Part shown: positions 17,179-26,432 of the stretch, piece by piece | How the letters are laid out: the number at the start of each line of letters is the position of its first letter | Numbering within the stretch: position 1 is the first letter of the stretch | Assembly: GCA_003243195.1 (NCBI GenBank) | Contig: QFQI01000001.1 | Span: 248,001 to 312,000 of the forward strand | Length of the DNA stretch: 64,000 nt | From: Sphingomonas taxi | GTDB taxonomy: Bacteria > Pseudomonadota > Alphaproteobacteria > Sphingomonadales > Sphingomonadaceae | Reading direction: 5' to 3' | The notes under the pieces: model-generated | Seen by the model: only the letters and a program-made list of their open reading frames with translations | Told to the model about the DNA's origin: nothing | Database searches by the model: none | Translations under genes and position numbers: made by a program

Positions 17179-18353
17179 ACGATCGCGAGCACCGTCACGC
17201 CGATCGCCAGATACCCCAGCGTCAGCGGCAGCGTGGTCCCGGCATAGGATTGCCCGATCGCGGAGCCGACCAGCACCGCGCCGATGCTGGTGATGAACCC
17301 CTGCACCGACGACGCGGTGCCGGCGACGCGCCCGACCGGCTCCATCGCCATCGCGCCGAAATTGGAGCCGCACAGGCCGATGCAGGTCATACTGAGCGAC
17401 TGGAACACCATGTAGCTGGCCAGCGTTTCCCAACCCAGCTTCACCACGATCAGGTGCAGCGACGACAGGGCGATCAGCGCCAGCACCGCGCTTTGCGAGA
17501 TCAGCCGCGTGCCCAGCCGCTCGACCAGCCGGCTGTTCAGGAAGGAGGCGACCCCCATCGCCCCCGCGCAGATCGCGAACAGCAGGGTGAAGCGGTCGCC
17601 GGCGCCGAACTCGTCCACGAACACCTGCTGCGCGGACGAGACGAAGGCGATGATCCCGCCGAAGGTCAGCGAAGCGGCGGTCGCATAGCCGATCGAATAG
17701 CGGTTGGTGAGCGTCAGCCGGTAGCTGTCGCGCAGCGTCGCGATCGAGATCGCGGTGCGACGGTCGCGCGGCAGCGTCTCGGGCAGCCGCACCAGCGTCC
17801 ACGCCAGCACGAAGGCGGCGAACCCGCCCAGCGCGTAGAAGATGAACCGCCACGGCCCGATCACCAGCAGCCCCTGCCCCAGCGTCGGCGCGAGGATCGG
17901 CACCAGGAAGAAGATCATCTGCGCCACCGACATGGTGCGCGCCATCTGCCGCCCCGACGCATTGTCGCGCACCACCGCCACCGCGATGACGCGCGTCGAG
18001 GCGGACATCAGCCCCTGCAGCAACCGCGCGCCGAGCAACGCCGCGAAAGTCGCGGAGGCGGCGGCGAAGATGCTCGCGCCGACGAAGCCCAGCAGCGTCG
18101 CGATCAGCACCGGCTTGCGTCCGAAGCGATCCGCGAGCGGACCATACAGCAACTGCCCCGCGCCGAAGCCGAGCATGTAGACGGTCACCACCCACTGCCG
18201 GTGATTGGCCGCGCCCACCGACAGGTCGCGTCCGATATCAGCCAGCGCCGGCAGCATCAGATCGACTCCCAGCGCGTTGACCGCCATCAGCGCGGCGACA
18301 AAGGCGACGAATTCGCGCGGGTGCATGCCCGTCGGGGCGGCATGAGGCTGCAT
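17133..18353 (-). CDS. Bcr/CflA-type MFS multidrug efflux transporter
   Basis: The 406-residue protein has 12 predicted membrane helices and the MFS motif A, GPLADRFGRKPVLIATLLG, after helix 2. The early sequence ALGVDLMLPALADIGRDL is the Bcr/CflA hallmark (D and P residues in helix 1). It pumps drugs or metabolites out by proton antiport; substrate unknown. The ATG at 18353 was chosen; MHPREF, 9 codons later, is an alternative. It overlaps the PepSY gene tail-to-tail by 46 bases, and lies 101 bases downstream of the M24 peptidase gene on the same strand. Confidence 0.9.
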   Translation of the reverse strand: MQPHAAPTGMHPREFVAFVAALMAVNALGVDLMLPALADIGRDLSVGAANHRQWVVTVYMLGFGAGQLLYGPLADRFGRKPVLIATLLGFVGASIFAAASATFAALLGARLLQGLMSASTRVIAVAVVRDNASGRQMARTMSVAQMIFFLVPILAPTLGQGLLVIGPWRFIFYALGGFAAFVLAWTLVRLPETLPRDRRTAISIATLRDSYRLTLTNRYSIGYATAASLTFGGIIAFVSSAQQVFVDEFGAGDRFTLLFAICAGAMGVASFLNSRLVERLGTRLISQSAVLALIALSSLHLIVVKLGWETLASYMVFQSLSMTCIGLCGSNFGAMAMEPVGRVAGTASSVQGFITSIGAVLVGSAIGQSYAGTTLPLTLGYLAIGVTVLAIVYVVEAGQLFRARLF

Positions 18354-18454
18354 GACGCGCCCTATCAACGACGCGGGCCGGCGACACAACCCGCCGGTGG
18401 CGAACGGGTGGGCGGGCCCCGCGTCGCTCCGTCCACCCGGCGCGAGGTCACGCG

Positions 18455-19639
18455 TTACGTGTCGAACGGTCGGTCGATCGCCGGCTGCGGTTCGGTGAAC
18501 CATGCCGCGCCGTCGTCCGTGACGTGAAAATGGTCCTCCAGCCGGATGCCGAAGCGGCCGGGCACGACGATCATCGGCTCGTTGGAGAAGCACATGCCCG
18601 GGCGCAGCGGCGTGGTGTCGCCACGCACCAGATAGGCCGGTTCGTGGATCGACAGGCCGATGCCGTGCCCGGTGCGGTGCGGCAGTCCCGGCAGGCGATA
18701 GTCCGGCCCCAGCCCCTCGCGCACCAGCACCGCGCGCGCCGCGTCGTCGATCGCCGCGCACGGCACGCCGGGGGCCACCGCGGCGAAGGCGGCGGCCTGC
18801 GCGGCGTGTTCGATGTCCCACACCGCACGCACCTCGTCAGCGACCGCACCGAACGCATAGGTGCGGGTGATATCGCTGTGATAGCCCTCCACGCGACATC
18901 CGGTGTCGACCAGCACCAGATCGCCCTCCACCAGCGCCCGGTCGCCCGGCAGCCCGTGCGGATAGGCGGTCGCCTGTCCGAATTGCACGATGCAGAAGAA
19001 CGAGCCGCCGCCGCCGACCGCGTGATGCGCCGTGTCGATGAAGCGCACCACCTCGCTCTCGCGGATGCCGGGGTGCAGGATGCGCGCTGCGGCGGCCTGC
19101 ACCGCCAGCGTCATCTGCTTGGCCTGGCGCAGCAGCGCGAGTTCGGCCGGCGACTTGACCATCCGGCAGCCGTCGATCGCCACCGCGCCGTCGAGCGTCG
19201 TCAGCCCCGCCCCCTCCAGCCGCCGTGCCCAGCCGAAGAACAGCAGCGGATCCAGCGCGAGCGTCGCGCCGGCGGGCAATGCGTCGGCGACCAGTGCGAC
19301 CGGATCCTCATCCTCCTCCCACAGCAGCACGTCGGCGGCGATGGCGAGTTCGGCCTCCAGCGTGCCGCGCTCGAAGGCCGGGCATATCAGCCTGGGCGTG
19401 CCCGTCACCGGCAGCAGCAGCGCCACCAGCCGCTCGCTGGGCGACCACGGCACGCCGGTGAAATAGCGCAGCGACGCCCCCGCCTGTACCAGCAGCGCGT
19501 CGGCGCCCAGCGCATCCGTCAGCACCCGCGCGCGTTCGATCCGCTCAAGCCGCTCCTGCACGGTGATCGCCGGCGCGCGGTCCGCCCACGGACGCAGCAT
19601 GGCAAGTTCCGCCGCCGCGCTCGATCCGCCGATGGTCAT
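18455..19639 (-). CDS. M24 family metallopeptidase (Xaa-Pro aminopeptidase-like)
   Basis: The 394-residue cytoplasmic protein has a creatinase-type N-terminal domain (to about residue 160) and a pita-bread catalytic domain. The five metal ligands of M24 enzymes are visible: Asp in VLVDTG, Asp in HSDITR, His in RTGHGIG, Glu in SNEPMIV and Glu in IRLEDH, so the enzyme should be active. It probably removes N-terminal residues before proline or cleaves Xaa-Pro dipeptides. The ATG at 19639 (MTIGGSS) has a GCGGAG site 7 bases upstream and was preferred to a start 15 codons earlier. Confidence 0.92.
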   Translation of the reverse strand: MTIGGSSAAAELAMLRPWADRAPAITVQERLERIERARVLTDALGADALLVQAGASLRYFTGVPWSPSERLVALLLPVTGTPRLICPAFERGTLEAELAIAADVLLWEEDEDPVALVADALPAGATLALDPLLFFGWARRLEGAGLTTLDGAVAIDGCRMVKSPAELALLRQAKQMTLAVQAAAARILHPGIRESEVVRFIDTAHHAVGGGGSFFCIVQFGQATAYPHGLPGDRALVEGDLVLVDTGCRVEGYHSDITRTYAFGAVADEVRAVWDIEHAAQAAAFAAVAPGVPCAAIDDAARAVLVREGLGPDYRLPGLPHRTGHGIGLSIHEPAYLVRGDTTPLRPGMCFSNEPMIVVPGRFGIRLEDHFHVTDDGAAWFTEPQPAIDRPFDT

Positions 19640-19751
19640 GCCGTGCTCCGCTCGAAATCGGTCATGGTGATCCGACCATAACATAGGTGGTTACCGCTTC
19701 TTTACTCCTTCGCCGGTACGCCGTTTCGCGAAGAACAAGAAAGAAGGGGCA

Positions 19752-20069
19752 ATGGCATCCAAACCGCTGACCGACAACCGTCGCGAACCGCGTATCCCGG
19801 CCGAGTGCCGCGGACTGGCGCGTCTGGCGGTGTCGATCGAAATCATCGATGCGTCCGCGGCGGGGATCCGCGCACGCACCGCACTGCCACTGGCCGTGGG
19901 CACGCTGCTGAAACTCTCGCTGCCGGGCAATGCCGAACGGCATGCCCGCGTCGCCTGGGTGGACGGCCATGCGTTCGGCTGCGAGTTCATGAAGCCGCTC
20001 ACGTCGCGGGAACTGCGCGACCTGGTGGACGCGACCGCGAACGCCGCACCCTACGCGATCTGTGATTAG
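19752..20069 (+). CDS. PilZ domain protein
   Basis: The 105-residue protein fits a stand-alone PilZ domain, the c-di-GMP receptor fold. The N-terminal NRREPRIPAE carries the arginine motif (RxxxR-like: Arg10, Arg11, Arg14), and ASAAGIRARTA stands where D/NxSxxG is expected, here as DASAAGI, so the second motif is close to consensus. Then comes the barrel with LPLAVGTLLKLSL and ARVAWVDGHAFGCEF. The ribosome site AGAAGGGG lies before the ATG at 19752. Its 3' end overlaps the glgX stop by 4 bases, tail to tail. The link between c-di-GMP and glycogen metabolism is positional only. Confidence 0.85.
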   Translation: MASKPLTDNRREPRIPAECRGLARLAVSIEIIDASAAGIRARTALPLAVGTLLKLSLPGNAERHARVAWVDGHAFGCEFMKPLTSRELRDLVDATANAAPYAICD

Positions 20070-21850
20070 AGCGTCGCGGCGGCGGGATCGACATGACCGG
20101 GCTGGCCGGTCGGATGTAGCGTGACGGTGCGGCTGGAGCGGTCGACGGTGACGATGGCGTCGGGGAGGCGCAGCTCGAAGCCGTAGGCGTGATTCCAGTC
20201 GGCATCGCGCATCGGCGCGCCGTCCCGCCGCCGCCACACGGCGTCATGCGGGATCGCCAGATCGGCAAGCGACGGGCACGCCGCGCGGCGGCACGCGAGG
20301 TCGGCCACATGATCCTCCAGTGCCCGGTCGCGCGCCGCCCAGTCGAGCCACAGCAGCGCATCCTGGGCATAGGCGTTGTTGTTGCCGTGCTGCGTCCGGC
20401 CGAATTCGTCGCCGGCGGTCAGCATGATCGTGCCGCGCGTCGCGAACAGCGTGCCGAGCAACGCGCGCAGGTCCGCCGCGCGACGGGCGATGATCGCGGG
20501 ATCCTCGCTCGCCCCTTCCACGCCGTTGTTCCACGCGACCTCGCCGGCATGGCCGTCGCGATTGTCCTCGCCATTGGCATGGTTGTGGCGATCGGCATAC
20601 GAGACGGTGTCGGCGAGCGTGAAGCCGTCGTGCGCGGCGACGAAGCTGACCCCGCGCGTGCGCGCCGCGCCGAACACGTCGCTGGACCCCATCATCCGCG
20701 TCGCGAGCGCCCCCGCCCCGCCATCGCCGCGCCAGAAGCGGCGCACGTCGTCGCGGTAGCGGTCGTTCCATTCCAGCCAGTCGCGCGGGAAGCGGCCGAG
20801 CTGGTAGCCGCCCGGTCCCGTATCCCATGGCTCCGCGATCAGCACGCGTGAGGACAGCAGCGGGTCGGCGGCGATTTCCGCGAAGATCGGCGCGGCGGCA
20901 TCGAAGCCGGGGCCGCGCGCCATGACGGTCGCGAGATCGAAGCGGAAGCCGTCCACCCCGGCCTGCGTCACGAAATGCCGCAGCGTATCGAGCGCCAGCG
21001 CACGCACGGCGGGATTCGCGAAGTCCAGCGTGTTGCCGGTGCCGGCATCGTTGATGAGCGTGCCGTCGGGCGCGCGGGCATAAGCGGCATCGTCCAGCCC
21101 GCGCAGTGACAGCGTTGGCCCGGCCAGGTCGCTCTCCCCGCTATGGTTGAGCACCAGATCGAGGATCGTGCCGATCCCCGCCGCCCGGAGTGCCGCCACC
21201 GTATCGCGCAACTCGCGCATCCCGCCGGGCGCAAGGCGCGGGTCGAGCGCCATCGGCACGACCGGATTATATCCCCAGCCGTTGCTCAGCCCGAGCGGCG
21301 GCAGGTGACGCTCGTCGATCCACGCGACGATCGGCATCAGTTCCACCGCCGCGACGTGCAGACGCCGAAGGTGCGCGATCACCGCCGGGTGCGCCAGCGC
21401 CGCGATCGTGCCGCGCTGCGCGGCGGGGACGTCCGGGTGGCGCATCGTGAAGGCGCGGACATTGACCTCGTACACCAGCCCGCCGGGGCGGAACAGCGGC
21501 GGCAGGTCGAGCGGCGGCAACGGCGCGGTGACAATCGCGCAGGGCACCAGCGCGGCGGTGTCGACGCCCGGCTCGGTCAGTCGCGGATCGCAGGCGAACG
21601 GGCGATCGAGCGTGACTGCGTGCGGATCGACCAGCAGCTTGGCAATGTCGAACGGCGGCGGGCCATTGGCGCGAAAGCCGTAGCGCGCGCCGGCGGCCAG
21701 TCCGGCGACATGCGCGCGCCACATGTCGCCGTCGCGCGCCATCGCGATGCGGCGTTCAACGGGGCTGTCGAACAGGCACAGCCACAGCGCGGTCGCACCG
21801 GGTGCGCGGACCGCCACATCGACGCCCCCCGCCGCCGGGATGGCGGTCAC
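20066..21850 (-). CDS. glgX: Glycogen debranching enzyme GlgX (GH13 isoamylase-type)
   Basis: Hydrolyses alpha-1,6 branches of glycogen after phosphorylase action. The 594-residue protein has an N-terminal CBM48-like beta sandwich (about residues 1-85) and a GH13 barrel with catalytic motifs: GIGTILDLVLNH (region I), GFRFDLATVMAR (nucleophile Asp), LIAEPWDTG (acid Glu) and AAHDGFTLADT (region IV). Length is shorter than the typical 650-700, mainly by a trimmed C-terminal sandwich. The last gene of the operon glgC-glgA-pgm-glgX; its ATG overlaps the pgm stop by 4 bases. Confidence 0.92.
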   Translation of the reverse strand: MTAIPAAGGVDVAVRAPGATALWLCLFDSPVERRIAMARDGDMWRAHVAGLAAGARYGFRANGPPPFDIAKLLVDPHAVTLDRPFACDPRLTEPGVDTAALVPCAIVTAPLPPLDLPPLFRPGGLVYEVNVRAFTMRHPDVPAAQRGTIAALAHPAVIAHLRRLHVAAVELMPIVAWIDERHLPPLGLSNGWGYNPVVPMALDPRLAPGGMRELRDTVAALRAAGIGTILDLVLNHSGESDLAGPTLSLRGLDDAAYARAPDGTLINDAGTGNTLDFANPAVRALALDTLRHFVTQAGVDGFRFDLATVMARGPGFDAAAPIFAEIAADPLLSSRVLIAEPWDTGPGGYQLGRFPRDWLEWNDRYRDDVRRFWRGDGGAGALATRMMGSSDVFGAARTRGVSFVAAHDGFTLADTVSYADRHNHANGEDNRDGHAGEVAWNNGVEGASEDPAIIARRAADLRALLGTLFATRGTIMLTAGDEFGRTQHGNNNAYAQDALLWLDWAARDRALEDHVADLACRRAACPSLADLAIPHDAVWRRRDGAPMRDADWNHAYGFELRLPDAIVTVDRSSRTVTLHPTGQPGHVDPAAATL

Positions 21851-23466
21851 GTCACGACGTCGGGCTGGTCGCGTCCGGTGTGGCGGCGGATGCCGGCGAT
21901 CGCGTCGGCGGCGGCGACGATATCGGCGAGCATCGCGCCCGTCTCCGCATCCAGATCGCCATCGGTCGGCGTATAGCGTTCGAGGTAGACGCGCAGCGTG
22001 GCCCCGCTGGTGCCGGTGCCCGACAGGCGGAACACGACGCGGCCTCCACCCTCGAACAGCACACGTATGCCCTGGTGGCGGCTGACCGACCCGTCGGTCG
22101 GATCCTCATAGGCGAAATCGTCGGCGGTCGCGACGGTCAGCGCGCCGAACGCGGTGCCGGGCAGATCGGCGAGCCGGCCGCGCAGCGCGGTCATCAGCGT
22201 GTCGGCGGCGGCGCTGTCGACACCCTCGTAATCGTGGCGCGCGTAGTAATTGCGCCCGAAGCGCGCCCAGTGATCGCGCGCGATCGCGTCGACGCTCTTT
22301 CCGGTCGCGGCGAGGATGTTGAGCCACAGCAGCACCGCCCACAGGCCATCCTTCTCGCGGACGTGGTCGCTGCCGGTCCCCGCGCTCTCCTCGCCGCAGA
22401 TCGTCGCCATGCCGGCGTCGAGCAGGTTGCCGAAGAATTTCCACCCGGTCGGCGTCTCGAACGCCGGGATGCCGAGTTCGGCGGCGACGCGATCGGCAGC
22501 GGCGCTGGTCGGCATAGATCGCGCGATCCCCTTCAGCCCGTCGGCATAGCCCGGCGCGAGATGCGCGTTGGCGGCCAGCATCGCCAGACTGTCCGACGGC
22601 GTGATGAAACGCCCGCGCCCGATGATGAGGTTACGGTCGCCGTCACCGTCCGAGGCAGCGCCGAAATCGGGCGCATCGTCGGCCATCATCGTCTCGTACA
22701 ATTCGTGCGCATGGACGAGGTTGGGGTCGGGGTGGTGCCCGCCGAAATCCTCCAGCGGCGTGCCGTTGCGCACCGTGCCGGGCGCGAAGCCGAGCCGGCG
22801 TTCGAGGATCTCGGTCGCATATGGCCCGGTGACCGCGCTCATCGCATCGAACGCGACACTCAGCCCGGCGGCGCGGATCGCCGCGAAGTCGAACAGCGAT
22901 TCCATCAGTTCGGTATAATCGGAAACGGGGTCGATCACCTCGACCGTCATCCCCTCCACCTGCACCTCACCGATCACATCCAGGTCGATGTCGGCGCTGT
23001 CCGCCGCCTGCCATTCGGCGATCGACAGCGTGCGCGCGTGGATCGCCTCCGTCACCTTCTCCGGTGCCGGGCCGCCGTTGGCGACATTATACTTGATGCC
23101 GAAATCCTCGTCCGGCCCGCCGGGATTGTGGCTGGCCGACAGCACCAGCCCGCCGATCGCGCCGCGCCGGCGGATCACGTTCGAGGCGGCGGGGGTCGAC
23201 AGGATCCCGCCCTGCCCGACGACGACACGCGCGAAGCCGGCGGCGGCGGCCATGCGGATCGCGGTCTGGATCACCTCGCGGTTCAGGTAGCGTCCGTCGC
23301 CGCCGATCACCAGCGTCGCGCCCGCCTTGTCCTCCACCACATCGAACACCGACTGGATGAAGTTCTCCGCATAATTGGGCTGCTGGAACACCTTCACCTT
23401 CTTGCGCAGGCCGGACGTACCCGGCTTCTGGTCGGTGAACGGTGTCGTGGGGGTCGTGCGGATCAT
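21847..23466 (-). CDS. pgm: Phosphoglucomutase (alpha-D-glucose phosphate-specific)
   Basis: Interconverts glucose 1-phosphate and glucose 6-phosphate, joining glycogen turnover to glycolysis. The 539-residue protein starts with the eukaryote-like FTDQKPGTSGLRKKVKVF, has the phosphoserine loop LSASHNPGG, the metal loop SDGDGDRN, the sugar loop CGEESAGTGSDH and the C-terminal phosphate loop RLSGTGTSGATLR. It is distinct from the shorter phosphomannomutase at 2.9-4.3 kb. It overlaps glgA (upstream) and glgX (downstream) by 4 bases each. Confidence 0.96.
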   Translation of the reverse strand: MIRTTPTTPFTDQKPGTSGLRKKVKVFQQPNYAENFIQSVFDVVEDKAGATLVIGGDGRYLNREVIQTAIRMAAAAGFARVVVGQGGILSTPAASNVIRRRGAIGGLVLSASHNPGGPDEDFGIKYNVANGGPAPEKVTEAIHARTLSIAEWQAADSADIDLDVIGEVQVEGMTVEVIDPVSDYTELMESLFDFAAIRAAGLSVAFDAMSAVTGPYATEILERRLGFAPGTVRNGTPLEDFGGHHPDPNLVHAHELYETMMADDAPDFGAASDGDGDRNLIIGRGRFITPSDSLAMLAANAHLAPGYADGLKGIARSMPTSAAADRVAAELGIPAFETPTGWKFFGNLLDAGMATICGEESAGTGSDHVREKDGLWAVLLWLNILAATGKSVDAIARDHWARFGRNYYARHDYEGVDSAAADTLMTALRGRLADLPGTAFGALTVATADDFAYEDPTDGSVSRHQGIRVLFEGGGRVVFRLSGTGTSGATLRVYLERYTPTDGDLDAETGAMLADIVAAADAIAGIRRHTGRDQPDVVT

Positions 23467-24911
23467 GCGGAAAGCAGCTCCCGATATAGTTGCGCGTAGC
23501 GGTGCCCGCTGGTGTGCCAGGAGAAATCCGCCGCCATGCCGGCACGCTGGAGCGAGGCCCAGCGATCCGGTGTTGCATGTAGTCGTACCGCAAGCGCAAT
23601 GGCCTGCGCCAGTGACTCATATGTGACCGCGTCGAACTGGATGCCGGTCGCGACGCGCGCGTCCAGCGCGGCGGCATTGGCGTGGATCACCGTGTCGGCC
23701 AGCCCGCCGGTGCGCGCAACCACCGGAACGCAGCCATAGGCCAGGCCGTAGAGTTGCGTCAGGCCGCACGGTTCGAACCGCGACGGGATCAGGATCGCGT
23801 CCGCCCCGCCCTGCATCAGATGCGACAGCGCCTCGTCATAGCCGATCCGCACCCCGATGCGGCCCGGGTGGCGCTCCGCGGCCTGGCGGAAGGCATGTTC
23901 CAGCCACGCGTCGCCCGCGCCGAGCAGCGCCAGCCGCCCGCCTGCCGCGACCAGCGCGTCCACCGTATCGGCCAGGACGTCCATGCCCTTCTGCCACGTC
24001 AGCCGGCTGACGACGCAGAATAGCGGTCCGCCGCCCGGCTCCAGCGCGAACGCCTGTTCCAGCGCGCGGGTGTTGGTGGCGCGCAACGCCAGCGCGGTGG
24101 CGTCATAGCGCTGCGGCAGGTGGGGGTCGGTCGCCGGGTTCCAGACCGCCGGGTCGATGCCGTTGACGATGCCGTGCACGTCGGCGCGCCGCGTGCGGAT
24201 CAGCCCCTCCAGCCCCATGCCGAACTCGGCGTGCACGATCTCCGCGGCATAGGTCGGACTGACCGTGGTGATCGCGGCGGCGGACTCCAGCCCGGCCTTC
24301 AGGAAGCCGACGCCGCCGTAATATTCCACCCCGTCCACCGCGAAGGCGCGGTCGGGCAACGCCAGCGAGCCGAAGATGCCCGCGTCATAGCGGCCCTGGA
24401 AGGCGATGTTGTGGATCGTCATCACCGATCGCGCCGTACCCGCCCCGGCCGGTGCGAACCGCAGGTAGGCGGGCGCCAGACCCGCCTGCCAGTCATGCGC
24501 GTGCATCACGTCGAAGCGGAAACCCTTCACCGCCCCCGATGCGAGATCGGCGGCGGCACGCGCGAAGGCGGCGAAGCGACGCCAGTTGTCATCCCAGTCG
24601 CGCCCCGCCGGATCGCCATACGGCCCGCCCTCGCGCGCGAAATAGCCCGGCGCGTCCAGCACCAGCAATTTGTGCCCGCCGAGCGTCCCCGACAACAATC
24701 GCGCCGGCGCGCCCAGCAGGTCCGGCCAGTCGTGCAGCGCCGCCGATCCCTCCACCGCCGCCATCACGCGCGGATAGCCCGGCACGAAGGTGGTGACGTT
24801 GACGTCATGCGCCGCCAGCGCGGCGGGCAGCGCGCCGACGACATCACCCAGCCCGCCGGTCTTCACCAGCGGATAGGCTTCGGACGCGACCGACAGGACC
24901 GAGATCGTCAC
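23463..24911 (-). CDS. glgA: Glycogen synthase (ADP-glucose, GT5)
   Basis: Adds glucosyl units from ADP-glucose to the growing alpha-1,4 chain. The 482-residue protein has the ADP-glucose-binding loop LVKTGGLGDVVGALPAAL near the N-terminus, HAHDWQAGL, the TIHNIAFQG segment, and in the C-terminal GT-B domain SRLTWQKGMDVL and SRFEPCGLTQLYGLAYG (with the catalytic Glu). The start is GTG at 24911 (VTISVLSVASEAYPL), which overlaps the glgC stop as GTGA; longer starts would run into glgC. Coupled to pgm downstream by a 4-base overlap. Confidence 0.96.
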   Translation of the reverse strand: MTISVLSVASEAYPLVKTGGLGDVVGALPAALAAHDVNVTTFVPGYPRVMAAVEGSAALHDWPDLLGAPARLLSGTLGGHKLLVLDAPGYFAREGGPYGDPAGRDWDDNWRRFAAFARAAADLASGAVKGFRFDVMHAHDWQAGLAPAYLRFAPAGAGTARSVMTIHNIAFQGRYDAGIFGSLALPDRAFAVDGVEYYGGVGFLKAGLESAAAITTVSPTYAAEIVHAEFGMGLEGLIRTRRADVHGIVNGIDPAVWNPATDPHLPQRYDATALALRATNTRALEQAFALEPGGGPLFCVVSRLTWQKGMDVLADTVDALVAAGGRLALLGAGDAWLEHAFRQAAERHPGRIGVRIGYDEALSHLMQGGADAILIPSRFEPCGLTQLYGLAYGCVPVVARTGGLADTVIHANAAALDARVATGIQFDAVTYESLAQAIALAVRLHATPDRWASLQRAGMAADFSWHTSGHRYAQLYRELLSA

Positions 24912-26170
24912 TGGCCGAGCCGGTCGATCATCGGCTGGGTGATGAGGCAGACGCCCTTGTCGGTGCGGCGGAAGCGGTGGCCGTCCAGCACCGGATCCTC
25001 GCCGACCACCAGCCCGTCGGGGATGATGACGCCGCGGTCGAGCACCACCTTGCGCAGCCGCGCGTGGCGGCCGATCTTGCAATACGGCAGCACCACGGCT
25101 TCATCGAGCGAAGAATAGCTGTGCGCACGCACCCCGGTCGACACCAGGCTGCGGTGCACGTCGCTGCCCGAGATGATCGTGTCGCCGGCGATCAGGCTGG
25201 ACACCGCCTGCCCGCGCCGCCCCTCTTCATCATGGACGAACTTGGCGGGCGGGGTCAGCTCGGAATAGGTCCACAGCGGCCATTCGCGATCGTAGAGGTC
25301 AAGCTGGGGCACCACGTCGGTCAGGTCGATGCTCGCCTCCCAATAGGCGTCCACCGTGCCGACGTCGCGCCAATAGGCGGCCGGCTCCTCGCGCGAACGG
25401 ACGCAACTGGCGGAGAAGCGGTGCGCGTGCGCGTGGCCGTGCTTCACCAGATAGGGGATGATATCCTTGCCGAAATCGCGCGCCGACCCCGGCGTCGCGG
25501 CGTCGCGGCGCAGTTCCTCGATCAGCAGCCGCGTGTTGAAGACGTAGATGCCCAGGCTGGCGAGCGCGACGTCGGGCTGGCCGGGGATCGCGGGCGGATC
25601 GGCGGGCTTCTCGACGAAATCGACGATGCGGTCGTTTCCGTCGACGTGCATCACGCCGAATGCCACCGCCTCCATGCGCGGCACTTCCATGCACGCGACC
25701 GTCACGTCAGCACCGCTTTCGCAATGCTGCTGCAACATGATCTCGTAATCCATCTTGTAGATGTGGTCGCCCGCCAGGATGACCATGAATTCCGGCGCGC
25801 TTTCGGCGATGATGTCGACGTTCTGGTATACCGCGTCGGCGGTGCCTTCGTACCACTGGAACTCGCTGATACGCTGCGATGCCGGAAGGATGTCGAAACT
25901 TTCGTTGCGTTCGGGACGCAGGAAATTCCAGCCACGCTGAAGGTGTCGGATCAGCGAATGCGCCTTGTACTGCGTCGCCACCCCGATCCGGCGGATGCCG
26001 GAGTTGATCGCGTTCGACAAAGCGAAGTCGATGATCCGGCTCTTGCCGCCGAAATAGACGGCTGGTTTCGCGCGCGTATCGGTTAGTTCCTTCAGGCGAC
26101 TGCCCCGCCCACCGGCGAGAACATAGGCCATCGCATCGCGCGCCAGCGGCTGACCTCTGCGTTCGTCCAC
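24908..26170 (-). CDS. glgC: Glucose-1-phosphate adenylyltransferase (ADP-glucose pyrophosphorylase)
   Basis: Makes ADP-glucose from ATP and glucose 1-phosphate, the committed and allosterically controlled step of glycogen synthesis. The 420-residue protein has the nucleotide loop YVLAGGRGSRLKELTDTRAK, the FVEKP sugar-phosphate loop, GDHIYKMDYE and a C-terminal left-handed beta helix (from about residue 300, with IISGSDVHRSLVSTG). The ATG at 26170 gives MDERRGQPLARDAMAYVLAGG, usual for the family. It is the first gene of the glgC-glgA-pgm-glgX unit, so its promoter must lie in 26171-26305, which also carries a TTAACCAT octamer and the upstream region of a divergent small gene. Confidence 0.97.
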   Translation of the reverse strand: MDERRGQPLARDAMAYVLAGGRGSRLKELTDTRAKPAVYFGGKSRIIDFALSNAINSGIRRIGVATQYKAHSLIRHLQRGWNFLRPERNESFDILPASQRISEFQWYEGTADAVYQNVDIIAESAPEFMVILAGDHIYKMDYEIMLQQHCESGADVTVACMEVPRMEAVAFGVMHVDGNDRIVDFVEKPADPPAIPGQPDVALASLGIYVFNTRLLIEELRRDAATPGSARDFGKDIIPYLVKHGHAHAHRFSASCVRSREEPAAYWRDVGTVDAYWEASIDLTDVVPQLDLYDREWPLWTYSELTPPAKFVHDEEGRRGQAVSSLIAGDTIISGSDVHRSLVSTGVRAHSYSSLDEAVVLPYCKIGRHARLRKVVLDRGVIIPDGLVVGEDPVLDGHRFRRTDKGVCLITQPMIDRLGQ

Positions 26171-26215
26171 GTCAGGCTCTCCTTCCCTGCATCTTTACTA
26201 TGCGTTCATTCGCCG

Positions 26216-26223
26216 TTAACCAT
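26216..26223 (+). promoter_or_regulatory. TTAACCAT, candidate CtrA half-site
   Basis: Exact octamer in the region shared by glgC (minus, start 26170) and the 39-residue membrane peptide gene (plus, start 26306). It could act on either promoter. One of four copies in the window. Confidence 0.4.
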
Positions 26224-26305
26224 GATTCCTTCCGGCGGTTCATGCTGTGCCGGAGACGACCGTGTTTGCGTACCGAAGGACAACGAAAACGAGAGAGGAT
26301 GCCCC

Positions 26306-26425
26306 ATGCAGCCGGCCGACATGTATCGCTCACCTGACGGACTGATCCGCGGCCTGGCCGCGGCGCTCGTGCCCGCGATCCTTGCCTGGGTCGCGATCAT
26401 CCTGCTGATCAGCCGCATCGTCTGA
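26306..26425 (+). CDS. 39-aa single-span membrane peptide
   Basis: A tiny gene with a strong ribosome site (GAGAGAGG, ending about 7 bases before the ATG at 26306). The product starts MQPADMYRSPDGLIRG and ends in one hydrophobic helix (about residues 16-37, LAAALVPAILAWVAIILLIS) with a final RIV. No family recognised. It is transcribed divergently from glgC and stops 7 bases short of the glgB 3' end, so it sits between the two glycogen units. The length, clean ribosome site and hydrophobic pattern argue for a real small membrane protein. Confidence 0.65.
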   Translation: MQPADMYRSPDGLIRGLAAALVPAILAWVAIILLISRIV

Positions 26426-26432
26426 CCGGCGC

